Assembly (NCBI GenBank): GCA_964411125.1
Contig: CAYPJU010000005.1
Location: 62,001 to 126,000, forward strand
Reading direction: 5' to 3'
Length of the DNA stretch: 64,000 nt
Source of the DNA: JBFIHF01 sp964411125
GTDB taxonomy: Bacteria > Myxococcota_A > Bradymonadia > Bradymonadales > Bradymonadaceae
Shown piece by piece: positions 40,749 through 48,558 of this stretch; positions within the stretch are counted from its first letter, which is position 1; the number at the start of each line of letters is the position of its first letter. The notes under the pieces are model-generated. The model had not been told where the DNA came from. It ran no database searches and was given only the letters and a program-made list of their open reading frames with translations. A program made the translations under genes and the position numbers.

Positions 40749-42494
40749 ATGCTGCTCAGAGAGCTAATCTTCCAAGACGTCTTCGGTGTTCATCGGCCTG
40801 TCAGGCTCGATGCCGAAAAGCAGATGTCGTCCATCGATCTTCCGTCCGGCGTAACGGCTCGGCAGGTTCAGGACCTTCTGATCTCGGTGCTCTACCCGGA
40901 GCACACCCCCCAGACGCTCCGGCTCGAGTTCGCTCGGGCCGAAGAGGCCAAGGTCGCCGGGGTGTTCGAGCACCACGGACGTACCTACCGAATCCTTCGC
41001 CAATCCGAATCCGAATCCGTCCGCCTGCAGGTCAGTGAGAGCGCCGGTTGGCGAGATCTCGCCGTCGGCTCCAAAGGCGTCGGGGAGCGGCTCGGACAGA
41101 GCCTGGGACGCCCCGATTTTCCGACGTTCTGGGCCATCAATCTCTGGCGGTTTGACGAGGCTGCGAGCGAGGCGACCGACCTCGATCTCGACTCTGTCGA
41201 CGCGAAGATTCGAGACGTCATCCTCAAGTATCGCGTCGCCGTTGCCGTCGAGCGAGTCGAAGACGAGATCAAGTCGACCGAGGGGCGAATCGAGGAGCGC
41301 TCCAAGGAACTGGGGCAGGGCGCGGCTCTCGAAGAAAAGCTGCGCAAGGGCCGCGAGAAGCTCATCGAGATCGAAGTCAGCGAGCTCTCCGACGAAGACC
41401 TCGACCTTCTCAAGCAGAAGGACGAGCTGCTCGGTGACTTCGATCTGCAACTGCAACGTCTGGAAGAGCAGGAAGACGCGGAGCGACGTCAGATCGATCT
41501 CACTCTCCCCGACAGTCCTGTCCGGCTCCCCTGGTTCTGGGTCGGGCTCGCGATCGCATTCGGTTGCCTCATCGCGGCGGTCCTCGATCCGTCGATGCGC
41601 TGGATTGCGCTCGGCGACATCATCGGGTTCGGTCTGGTCGCGTGGGCGCTCTTCACCTACTTCGAAGGGATGGAGCGCGCCAGCGTTCATCAAGTCCGGC
41701 TCGAGTCGATCAAGCGTCGGCTCAATCAAGTGCGCGAGGAGCTCGTCTCCACCCAGGAGCGCATCAATCACGTCCTCATCCACGCAGGCGTCCGCGACGC
41801 CAAAGAGATGGCCGAAAGAATCGCGAAGGCCGAGCAGCTTCGCGATGTGATCGCGAAGATGGAGCGGCGTGTCGACGAGCTCAGGCGCGATCCCGGCTAC
41901 ATGGCGGCGCTCGATGAGATGGAGAAGCTGCGAAAGCGGCTCGTCGACCTGCAGGCCGAGCGTCGCGAGCTGCCCGAAGACACGCTGTCCGCCTATCAGC
42001 TCGAAAACGACCTGCAGTCCCTCGGGATCGAACCCCACGCCGTCCTCGAAGAGCAGAGTTCCGAGGAGGGCGACGACCCGGGCACCCCGGTCGGCCGCCT
42101 CGTCGAGGCGGCCCGTCAGACGGGACAGTGGGACGCGGTCGAAATGTATCCCAAATCGCGAGCGATGTGGGGCAAGATCTGTGGCCACGTCCTCGGCGAC
42201 AAGTTCTCAGACGTCAACGTCACCGAGGATGGCAAAGTTCGAATCGGCAAGCTCGATGCCGAGCAGATGGAGATGTGGAAGAGGACGCGACCCTCCGAGT
42301 ACGAGGTGTTGTTGCGGGCCCTCGCCGTCGCGATCCAGGTCGGGGCGGACGGTCGCTCGCGTCGAGGGGTCTTCCACTCGATCGTCATCGCCGATCCCGC
42401 CGACTATCTCACGGCCGTGCAGGTCAAGAAGCTCCAGGAAGTTTTCGAGAGCGCCGCCCAGAAGTCCGGGATCGTAACCCTGCGCGGAGCGTGA
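40749..42494 (+). CDS. SMC/YhaN-like coiled-coil protein without ATPase motifs, with membrane hairpin
   Basis: 581 residues. The N-terminus (ELIFQDVFGVHRPVRL) and the C-terminus (YEVLLRALAVAIQV, HSIVIADPADYLTAVQVKKL) have the layout of the two ATPase halves of a RecF/SMC/YhaN-type protein. Between them are two coiled coils (about 150-255 and 320-425) separated by two membrane segments (about 260-305). Where a Walker A would sit there is DLPSGVTARQVQ with no GK(S/T), and the Walker B position reads VIADP. It therefore looks like a catalytically dead relative. Its stop overlaps the rnhB start (TGATG). Confidence 0.65.
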   Translation: MLLRELIFQDVFGVHRPVRLDAEKQMSSIDLPSGVTARQVQDLLISVLYPEHTPQTLRLEFARAEEAKVAGVFEHHGRTYRILRQSESESVRLQVSESAGWRDLAVGSKGVGERLGQSLGRPDFPTFWAINLWRFDEAASEATDLDLDSVDAKIRDVILKYRVAVAVERVEDEIKSTEGRIEERSKELGQGAALEEKLRKGREKLIEIEVSELSDEDLDLLKQKDELLGDFDLQLQRLEEQEDAERRQIDLTLPDSPVRLPWFWVGLAIAFGCLIAAVLDPSMRWIALGDIIGFGLVAWALFTYFEGMERASVHQVRLESIKRRLNQVREELVSTQERINHVLIHAGVRDAKEMAERIAKAEQLRDVIAKMERRVDELRRDPGYMAALDEMEKLRKRLVDLQAERRELPEDTLSAYQLENDLQSLGIEPHAVLEEQSSEEGDDPGTPVGRLVEAARQTGQWDAVEMYPKSRAMWGKICGHVLGDKFSDVNVTEDGKVRIGKLDAEQMEMWKRTRPSEYEVLLRALAVAIQVGADGRSRRGVFHSIVIADPADYLTAVQVKKLQEVFESAAQKSGIVTLRGA

Positions 42495-43165
42495 TGTCCG
42501 ACGAGCAACCATCCCTCTTCGCGGCCCGGGGGCCCGAGATCGGCGAGATCGAGGCGTGGTGCCTCCAGCGGGGGATCTTTCCGGTGATCGGCGTCGACGA
42601 AGCGGGGCGCGGACCCCTCGCAGGGCCAGTCTACGCCGCCGCCGTCGTCCTCGATTGCCGAGAGCAGCCCGACTGGCTAGAAATCCTCGACGACTCGAAG
42701 AAGCTCAAAGCGGAAGTACGAGAGGAGGCCGCCGGGCTCATCAAAGAGCATGCGCTCGCTTGGGCGATCGCCCGCCGAGACCACGATGTCATCGACGACA
42801 TCAACATCCTTCAGGCCTCCCTGCGGGCGATGGAAGATGCCGTCGAGCAAGTGTGTGCCGCGATCGACACCTCGATCCAGCGGGTCTTCGTCGACGGAAA
42901 TCAACCGATCCGGACCGAGGTCCCTCAACAGCCTCTGGTGAAGGGGGACGGACGAAGCTACCACGTCGCAGCGGCGAGCATCCTCGCCAAAGTGGCCCGC
43001 GACCAGGAGATGTTGGAGCATCACCTTCGATGGCCGCACTACGCGTTCGACAGCAACAAGGGGTACGGCACCGCGGCGCACCGCAAGGCGATCGCGGAGA
43101 TCGGTCCCTGCCCGATTCACCGTAAATCGTTCGGCGGTGTGCGCGAGTACCTCAGCCAGTCATAG
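42494..43165 (+). CDS. rnhB: Ribonuclease HII
   Basis: 223 residues. The catalytic signature GVDEAGRGPLAGPVYAAAV carries the first Asp and Glu, LDDSKKL follows, and further conserved Asp residues are in VFVDGNQPI and AKVARDQEM. The C-terminal HRKSFGGVREYL is also typical. Removes ribonucleotides from DNA and RNA from RNA-DNA hybrids. Translation is coupled to the gene before it; 3' end overlaps the convergent yraN by 6 bases. Confidence 0.96.
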   Translation: MSDEQPSLFAARGPEIGEIEAWCLQRGIFPVIGVDEAGRGPLAGPVYAAAVVLDCREQPDWLEILDDSKKLKAEVREEAAGLIKEHALAWAIARRDHDVIDDINILQASLRAMEDAVEQVCAAIDTSIQRVFVDGNQPIRTEVPQQPLVKGDGRSYHVAAASILAKVARDQEMLEHHLRWPHYAFDSNKGYGTAAHRKAIAEIGPCPIHRKSFGGVREYLSQS

Positions 43166-43543
43166 CCGCCCGCTCGCATCGAACGCGTTTCGGTAGTGCC
43201 GGATCACCAGAGGATCCAGCTCGACGGCGATCACGTCGAACCGTGCCATCGCTCCCCGCAAGCGGTTGCGGAGAATGTAGAGCTGAGCCAACTTCACCAA
43301 TTTCTTGCGTTTTCCGCCGTGGACGTGCAGCTCCGGAGGAAACGGACCCGCCGAGGCGGCGCTCTTCACCTCGACAAACGCCAACAGCTGGATCGTCCGG
43401 CCGTCCCACTCCTGCGGACGTGCCGCCACGATGTCGATCTCTCCGAGCTTCTCGCGCCAGTTTCTGTCGAGGATCTCCCAACCCTCTTCGACGAGATACC
43501 GTACGGCGATCTCTTCTCCCTTCGAGCCTACCCAGTCCTTCAT
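43160..43543 (-). CDS. yraN: YraN family (UPF0102) endonuclease-like protein
   Basis: 127 residues. Blocks GSKGEEIAVRYLVEEGWEIL, NWREKLGEIDIVA and LLAFVEVKSA give the restriction-endonuclease-like core (E...GEID...EVK) of the YraN family, with the basic GGKRKKLVKLAQLYI helix. A frequent neighbour of rnhB, as here (convergent). A role in DNA handling is generally presumed for the family. Confidence 0.93.
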   Translation of the reverse strand: MKDWVGSKGEEIAVRYLVEEGWEILDRNWREKLGEIDIVAARPQEWDGRTIQLLAFVEVKSAASAGPFPPELHVHGGKRKKLVKLAQLYILRNRLRGAMARFDVIAVELDPLVIRHYRNAFDASGRL

Positions 43544-43602
43544 GCCGACCTCCGAAATCGATGGAGGGGAAATTCCCTCCCAACGTTTTCGGCCGCCTGC
43601 GC

Positions 43603-45099
43603 TCAGCGTTGCGAACTTTTTTTCGGCTCGGCCGCTTTTTCAGCCAGGGCGCGCTCCATATGCTCGCGGAACGGGATTTCTTCGAAGGTCTTCCAGACCA
43701 ACTCTCGCAGTTGGTACGTGGCTGGGTCGAGCTCGGCTCCTTTCTCGGAGAGCTCGCTCGGCGTCCCTTCGATGTAGAGGACGTAGTTGCCCCAGCGTTC
43801 GACGTACAGGCGTTCGCCTTCGAGGCTTGCGCAGGTGGATTCCCCATGCTTCCCCGCTGCCGTGGCGATTCGAGCGTCGGGATACCGCTGCTGCGAGATC
43901 TGCACGAGGCCGCGGTAGAACTCTTCGGCCTCGGCGATCTCGTCCCACGCGGTGAGCAGCACCAGGGCGACCGAGCCGTCTTCTCGCTCGAACGCCAGCA
44001 CCCGGTCTCCATCCCAGCCCTCGGCGGCTTTGGCCGGACTGATACCCTGGGGCTCGTGGGCCTTTAGAAACTGGAGAATCTGGAACTCTCCTAGCACCGA
44101 GTCGTAGATCTTACGGTAGCCGGGCAGGGCGGGCTCGGCGCGGAACGACAGATGGACCGGCTCGTCGCCAGCGAAGTAGCGCTCCGGGTGGATGATCTGT
44201 TCGGTGGAGACGGGCGGGTTCTCGTAAATCTCGTCGACCTCGGCCCACGTCCGGCCCGAGCGTGCCATCACGATGAAACGCATCCCCGCGAAGTACGGGA
44301 AGACCAGGGACTCGCGGAAGATTGCCGGAGCCTTGGAGAGGGCCGACTCCCCCACCGCGAAATCGGCACCGCCAAACGAGCCCGCGAGCTGCTCCATGCC
44401 AGCAAGATCGTCGAACGAAAGCTGGGTGAGCATGTTGGCTGCGAACGGAATGTCGACCAGGCTGACCCGGTTGCCTTGCGGGAGCTGCCCCTGTTCGTAG
44501 AGCGAGAAGTCGAACATCAGTACCGTCGCGTCCCCCTCGAGCAGGGCCGAACGCGCGAGGGCGAAGTCGGAGTTCTCCATCGTCGAGAACGGCTCCTGCA
44601 TCGCCAGGATGTCGAAATGTTGGTCCTGCAGCGCGTGAAAGATCTCGTGCGCCATGGCAGGTCGCTGCAGTCCGAGCGGGATCCCCTCCATGATGTAGAG
44701 TTCCTTCGTCGTCTGATCGTAGAAACCCGCGATCTGCTCGGTCAGAACGTCGAGCAGGACCTTTTTGTAATCGAGATCCTGCGGGATCACCCCGAGCCTC
44801 TTGTAAACCTTAGCTTCCGCGGCGATGTCGTCGTCGCTCACCTCCTCGGCCAGCTTCGAGACGAGCACCGCGCGAAGCTCCTCTCGCTTCTTGATCCCCT
44901 TTTTGAACGGCCCCTTCGCCTCGAGGCCTCGGATCTTTCCGACCTTCTCCGCGATCTCGTCCGCGGTCTCCAGCAGCTCCTCCTCCGATGTCGGGGGGGC
45001 TTGCGACCCGGTGGGGCCAGCGGTTTCGGGAACATCCTGGGCGCCCGCGGGCAGAGCGACAGCGAGGAGAAGGAAGCAAAGAACGGTCGTGCGAGTCAC
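43603..45099 (-). CDS. Secreted HExxH zinc metalloprotease-like protein
   Basis: 498 residues. Signal peptide (MTRTTVLCFLLLAVALPAGA, then QDV). After a helical region comes FYDQTTKELYIMEG and the zinc motif HEIFH (H151, E152, H155), with a likely third ligand E188 in LLEGDAT, 33 residues after the second His. This is a gluzincin-type arrangement. The C-terminal half has two further domains, one with GDRVLAFEREDGSVALVLLTAWD. Would act in the periplasm or outside the cell; substrate unknown. Confidence 0.75.
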   Translation of the reverse strand: MTRTTVLCFLLLAVALPAGAQDVPETAGPTGSQAPPTSEEELLETADEIAEKVGKIRGLEAKGPFKKGIKKREELRAVLVSKLAEEVSDDDIAAEAKVYKRLGVIPQDLDYKKVLLDVLTEQIAGFYDQTTKELYIMEGIPLGLQRPAMAHEIFHALQDQHFDILAMQEPFSTMENSDFALARSALLEGDATVLMFDFSLYEQGQLPQGNRVSLVDIPFAANMLTQLSFDDLAGMEQLAGSFGGADFAVGESALSKAPAIFRESLVFPYFAGMRFIVMARSGRTWAEVDEIYENPPVSTEQIIHPERYFAGDEPVHLSFRAEPALPGYRKIYDSVLGEFQILQFLKAHEPQGISPAKAAEGWDGDRVLAFEREDGSVALVLLTAWDEIAEAEEFYRGLVQISQQRYPDARIATAAGKHGESTCASLEGERLYVERWGNYVLYIEGTPSELSEKGAELDPATYQLRELVWKTFEEIPFREHMERALAEKAAEPKKSSQR

Positions 45100-45447
45100 T
45101 GGGGCTCCGGGGCTCGTCCCATGGCATTGAGCAACGTCGTCGGCGACGAGTCTATGCCATCACTCCCTGCCTGTCGCGTCGCCTCGGGGCCGAGAGTTCG
45201 CCGTCGGCGAGCGGAAAGTAGCCCGACGTCCGACCTAAATGCCCGTGTTCGGGGGACATTCGAGGCCTGGGGTGGCCAGCGATGGCGCGGTGAAGGGCGC
45301 TGCGCGAAGATTTTATTGTGAAGGCGAGTTTTCTGGTCCATAGTGGTCGACGTCAACAACGTTGAGAAACGAACCCTTTGGTGGGGTTCGACCTCAGCGG
45401 CCCTGGTGGGCATGCAAATCTCGAATGAGATCGAAAGAGGAGTCGAT

Positions 45448-45705
45448 ATGAAGATTCGTGCACTATTCGCTATCGCTGCACTCGCCGGTTCCGTCGCTTG
45501 CAGCGGCGGAGAAAAGAAGCCGGACGAGCCCGAAACCGAAACGTCGGTCGAAGTCGAAACCGAGACGGAGGTCGAGACCCCCTCGGGTGAGTCGGAGACC
45601 GAGACCGAGTACGAGAGCGAGACCGAGACCGAGGGAGATCCGGCCGAGAGCGCTCCGATGGAAGAGGGCGCTGAGGGCGCCGAAGGCGCTGAGGGCGGCG
45701 AATAA
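45448..45705 (+). CDS. Small Thr/Glu-repeat lipoprotein
   Basis: 85 residues. Lipoprotein signal peptide ending GSVAC-SGGEKK, then almost entirely Glu, Thr, Ser and Val in ETE/VET repeats with an EGAEGAEGGE end. AGAGGAG precedes ATG 45448. The mature part is strongly acidic and presumably disordered. Paired with the similar lipoprotein at 45732; both share the PESAPMEE or ESAPMEE block near the middle or end, showing common ancestry. Function unknown. Confidence 0.72.
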   Translation: MKIRALFAIAALAGSVACSGGEKKPDEPETETSVEVETETEVETPSGESETETEYESETETEGDPAESAPMEEGAEGAEGAEGGE

Positions 45706-45731
45706 TCGCCTACCGCAAGGAGAATCAGTTC

Positions 45732-45986
45732 ATGATCAAGCGATTGACGTTGGTTTTGTTTGCTGCGGCTCTTTCTCTGAGCGTGGCGTGTTCGGGTGGC
45801 GACAAGAAGTCGGACGAAGCTCCGGCCGAGCAGCCCGAGAGTGCCCCGATGGAGGAAGAGGAAGCTGAAGAATCCACCGAGGAAGCGGTCGAAGAGACCG
45901 CCGACGAGATGGAGGACGCGGCCGAAGAGGCCGTCGACGAAATGGAAGACGCCGCCGACGAGGCGGAGGACGAGATCGACGACTGA
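45732..45986 (+). CDS. Small acidic helical lipoprotein
   Basis: 84 residues. Signal peptide with SVAC-SGGDKK, then an acidic chain. From residue 45 on it repeats EEAVEETADEMEDAA-type heptads, giving an all-acidic helix, superficially like a coiled-coil Lpp but without C-terminal Lys. Shares the lipobox region and ESAPMEE with the preceding gene. AAGGAG lies upstream of the ATG. Followed by a terminator. Possibly an OM-tethered periplasmic polyanion; inference only. Confidence 0.72.
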   Translation: MIKRLTLVLFAAALSLSVACSGGDKKSDEAPAEQPESAPMEEEEAEESTEEAVEETADEMEDAAEEAVDEMEDAADEAEDEIDD

Positions 45987-46006
45987 GCCTTCTCGCGACG
46001 CTTTGG

Positions 46007-46036
46007 AGAGGCCGGCGCAAGCCGGCCTCTTCCATT
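46007..46036 (+). terminator. Intrinsic terminator after the acidic lipoprotein pair
   Basis: A 10-bp perfect stem, AGAGGCCGGC (46007-46016) with GCCGGCCTCT (46021-46030), tetraloop GCAA, followed by TCCATTTTCT. Confidence 0.8.
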
Positions 46037-46063
46037 TTCTTGGATCGTCGATTGTGCTCGGGT

Positions 46064-46120
46064 GATTATTTGCAAAATTTTGTAAATATCTTTGAAGCGG
46101 GCGAAGGGTTCCTCTACATT
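46064..46120 (+). promoter_or_regulatory. Promoter with AT-rich UP-like element for the 46216 gene
   Basis: TTGAAG (46092-46097), 17-base spacer, TACATT (46115-46120). Directly upstream, 46064-46091 is strongly AT-rich for this genome and contains the palindrome CAAAATTTTG (46073-46082). Confidence 0.6.
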
Positions 46121-46215
46121 GATGCTCAGATGGGTTTCACGGTCGACCCGTGAAGGTACTTGACGGTCCGATGCCCATGCGGGCAAAGTTGGCCGACGTT
46201 CAACTGGAGTTAGAG

Positions 46216-46563
46216 ATGCGAGTACAGAGACGGCTCGGTGTGTTGGTATCGGTGGCCCTGACGACGCTGGCGCTCGGCCTGATGGCCGGGTGCGCGGACG
46301 ATCTGTACGCGGATTGCCAGCTCGATCCGAATTCGCCCGATCCCGCGATCTCCACGTGCGGCTCCGACGACGGTCCGTCGCGTGGCTGCGTGGTGGAGAA
46401 CGATCTGGCCTGCGACACGCGGGCATGTGGTCGCTACCAGGGATCGACTCCCTTCTGCACCAAAGCGTGCACGGACGATGGTGACTGCCCTGCGGGTGCA
46501 TGTCGTGAGTTCGTCTTTCAGTCGGGGCGCAAGTTCTGTGTCGCCGACGAGACTCTGATGTGA
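46216..46563 (+). CDS. Small Cys-rich lipoprotein
   Basis: 115 residues. Basic n-region (RVQRR), hydrophobic core and lipobox LMAGC-ADDL, then eight further Cys (CQLDPN, STCGS, RGCVV, LACDTRACGRY, FCTKACTDDGDC, GACREF, KFCV). CTDDGDCPAGAC resembles the Cys modules of the 6156-9291 family. GGAG upstream supports ATG 46216. It has its own promoter and lies just upstream of the Glt-like cluster. Function unknown. Confidence 0.7.
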   Translation: MRVQRRLGVLVSVALTTLALGLMAGCADDLYADCQLDPNSPDPAISTCGSDDGPSRGCVVENDLACDTRACGRYQGSTPFCTKACTDDGDCPAGACREFVFQSGRKFCVADETLM

Positions 46564-46909
46564 CCAGGGCGACGCCCCTTTCCCCCGATAATCGAAGAGA
46601 GCACCGTGGTGTGCGATGCATCGGTGCTTCGCTCTGCCCGTGCGGATACGTCGCTCCGTTTCGCGTGCCCTCGCGGAGAGATGAGCCGAAGCGCGGGATC
46701 CTCGCCTGTTTCGGGGGTGTCAACGGCTTGACGCCGTAGGGGGCCTCGGGTAGCGTGATTTCGCTCAGGAATGTGTGCTTTTCGCACAGAAAGAATGAAA
46801 ATCGGTTACGCAGCGCAACACGAATCGACCGCGAGACACAGCAGTGGTCTTGCGCTTCGATTGGGGTTGTGTGCGCACCGAACGGTCCCAATGCGGGAGA
46901 CTCGACGAC
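46564..46909. other. Non-coding region upstream of the Glt-like cluster
   Basis: 346 bases without a credible gene. It holds an inverted repeat AGCACCG...CGGTGCT (46600-46606 with 46622-46628) shortly after the preceding gene, a promoter candidate at 46728-46756, and a leader hairpin TGTGC-TTTTC-GCACA (46774-46788). Confidence 0.5.
46728..46756 (+). promoter_or_regulatory. Promoter candidate for the Glt-like cluster
   Basis: TTGACG (46728-46733), 17-base spacer, TAGCGT (46751-46756). It would give a leader of about 145 nucleotides containing the hairpin at 46774-46788. Confidence 0.45.
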
Positions 46910-48514
46910 ATGTTTCGTAGGCCCATCGCAGTAGCTGCCTTCCTGGCAGTCGTACTTCCCTTCAGCGTCGCAGCGCAGGACGAGGGCGGGATGAGTTTCG
47001 GTGAGGAGGATGTCGAGCCCGTTGCGGCCCAGGCGGATCCGAACAATCCGAACGCGAAGATCATCGAGGAGGGCAAAGCTCTCTACGAGCAGAAGAAGTA
47101 CGACGAAGCGTCGTTGCTCTTCTTCAAGGTGCTCAACACTTCGGACGCCGGGGCGGAGGTCTACAAGGCCGAGGCCCAGTACGAGTTGGCCAAGACGCTG
47201 CTCAAGATGGAGCTGTATCAGGGCGCGCTGAGCTACTTCGGCAAGATCGTGGACGAGGGGGAGACGCATCCGTTCTTCATCCCGACCCTGCGTGGCCTCG
47301 TGGTCCTCACTGACGAGGTTGCCGAGGATCCGCTCTTGATGGAGCGCCTCGCCGCCTACCGAGATTTTTCCACCGACGTCCCCGAGAAATACCGCGACCG
47401 GTTCGCGTACCTGGTGGGGCGTTACCTCTACACGCAGCTCGAAGTCGACGCCGCGCTCGAGCTGCTCAATCAGGTGACGCCGAGAAGCAACGACTACGTC
47501 AAGGCGCGCTACATCGCGGGCGTCACCCACGTCGCGAACTACGACGCGCAGCCGGCCGTCGCCGCCTTCAAGGACGTCCTTCGCGTGCTCACGCCCAAGA
47601 AAGACGCGGGAGAACTCAGCGAAGACGAACAGCGTCTCTACGAGATGGCGAACCTCGCGATGGCCCGCGTCTTCTACTCTACCGGGCAGTACGACCAGAG
47701 CCTGAAGTACTACGGCCAGGTGTCGCGACGCTCGGAGCGGTGGCCAAGCGCACTGTTCGAATCGAGCTGGGCCTACTTCCAGGTCGACCAGTACAACAAG
47801 GCGCTGGGCAATCTGCACACGCTCAACAGCCCGTTCTTTGCGAACCAGTACTTCCCGGAAGGCCCGATCCTGTCGTCGGTGATCTTCTTCTACAACTGCA
47901 AGTACGACCGCGTTCGCGCCGTGCTCGACGAGTTCATGTACGAGTACGAACCGATCCTCGTCGAGGTCGAGAACGTCCTCGCGACGAGTGGGGAAGATCC
48001 CGACGCGATGTACGAGTGGTTGATCCTCGTCCGTGAGGGGGGGCAGACGCCCGAACTCATGCAGGTCGCGAACACCGCGCTCGACGACGAACAGATCAGT
48101 CGAAAGCTCGCCCTCATCGACGCGATCCAGAAAGAGATCGAGAAGATCGGGGACATGCCCAAAGGCTGGACCAACAGCGGGTTGGGCAACACGCTCGTTC
48201 AGGACAACGAGCTGGCGATCTCCTTCGCGAAGAGCGACGCGGGATCGATTGCCACACAGCGCCTCGAGCGCGTGCAGCGTGAGCTGCAGGACTACGTCCT
48301 CGAGCAGGAGAAGATCCTGTTCGAAGTGACGCGGGCCGAACGCGGAGAGATCGAGGCAGACTTGAGAAGTCAGCAGGACGTGGAAGCCAACGTCACCGCC
48401 AAACCGTCGATCGACGTCTCCGACGAAGAGCTCTACTGGACCTTCGAGGGCGAATACTGGCGTGACGAGCTCGGTTTCTATCTGTTCACCGTCAACTCGG
48501 AGTGTTCGCGCTGA
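46910..48514 (+). CDS. Periplasmic TPR protein, GltC-like position in the cluster
   Basis: 534 residues. Cleavable signal peptide (FRRPIAVAAFLAVVLPFSVAAQ), then TPR-type pairs: EGKALYEQKKYDEASLLFFKVL, AQYELAKTLLKMELYQGALSYFGK, ALFESSWAYFQVDQYNKALGNL. The C-terminal third is a helical coil ending in FEGEYWRDELGFYLF. GGGAG lies 9 bases before ATG 46910. It is followed directly (TGATG junction) by the giant TPR gene. Its place and make-up suggest GltC of the Myxococcus gliding machinery, a periplasmic TPR protein; the match is by architecture and memory, not alignment. Confidence 0.6.
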   Translation: MFRRPIAVAAFLAVVLPFSVAAQDEGGMSFGEEDVEPVAAQADPNNPNAKIIEEGKALYEQKKYDEASLLFFKVLNTSDAGAEVYKAEAQYELAKTLLKMELYQGALSYFGKIVDEGETHPFFIPTLRGLVVLTDEVAEDPLLMERLAAYRDFSTDVPEKYRDRFAYLVGRYLYTQLEVDAALELLNQVTPRSNDYVKARYIAGVTHVANYDAQPAVAAFKDVLRVLTPKKDAGELSEDEQRLYEMANLAMARVFYSTGQYDQSLKYYGQVSRRSERWPSALFESSWAYFQVDQYNKALGNLHTLNSPFFANQYFPEGPILSSVIFFYNCKYDRVRAVLDEFMYEYEPILVEVENVLATSGEDPDAMYEWLILVREGGQTPELMQVANTALDDEQISRKLALIDAIQKEIEKIGDMPKGWTNSGLGNTLVQDNELAISFAKSDAGSIATQRLERVQRELQDYVLEQEKILFEVTRAERGEIEADLRSQQDVEANVTAKPSIDVSDEELYWTFEGEYWRDELGFYLFTVNSECSR

Positions 48515-48558
48515 TGAGTCGGCGAACCGCGGGACGACCCCGCGCAGGAGTGAAGCAC

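Noticed and set aside
46518..46787. 89-codon minus-strand frame upstream of the Glt-like cluster
   Set aside because: No ribosome-binding site, biased composition, and it covers the candidate promoter and inverted repeat.
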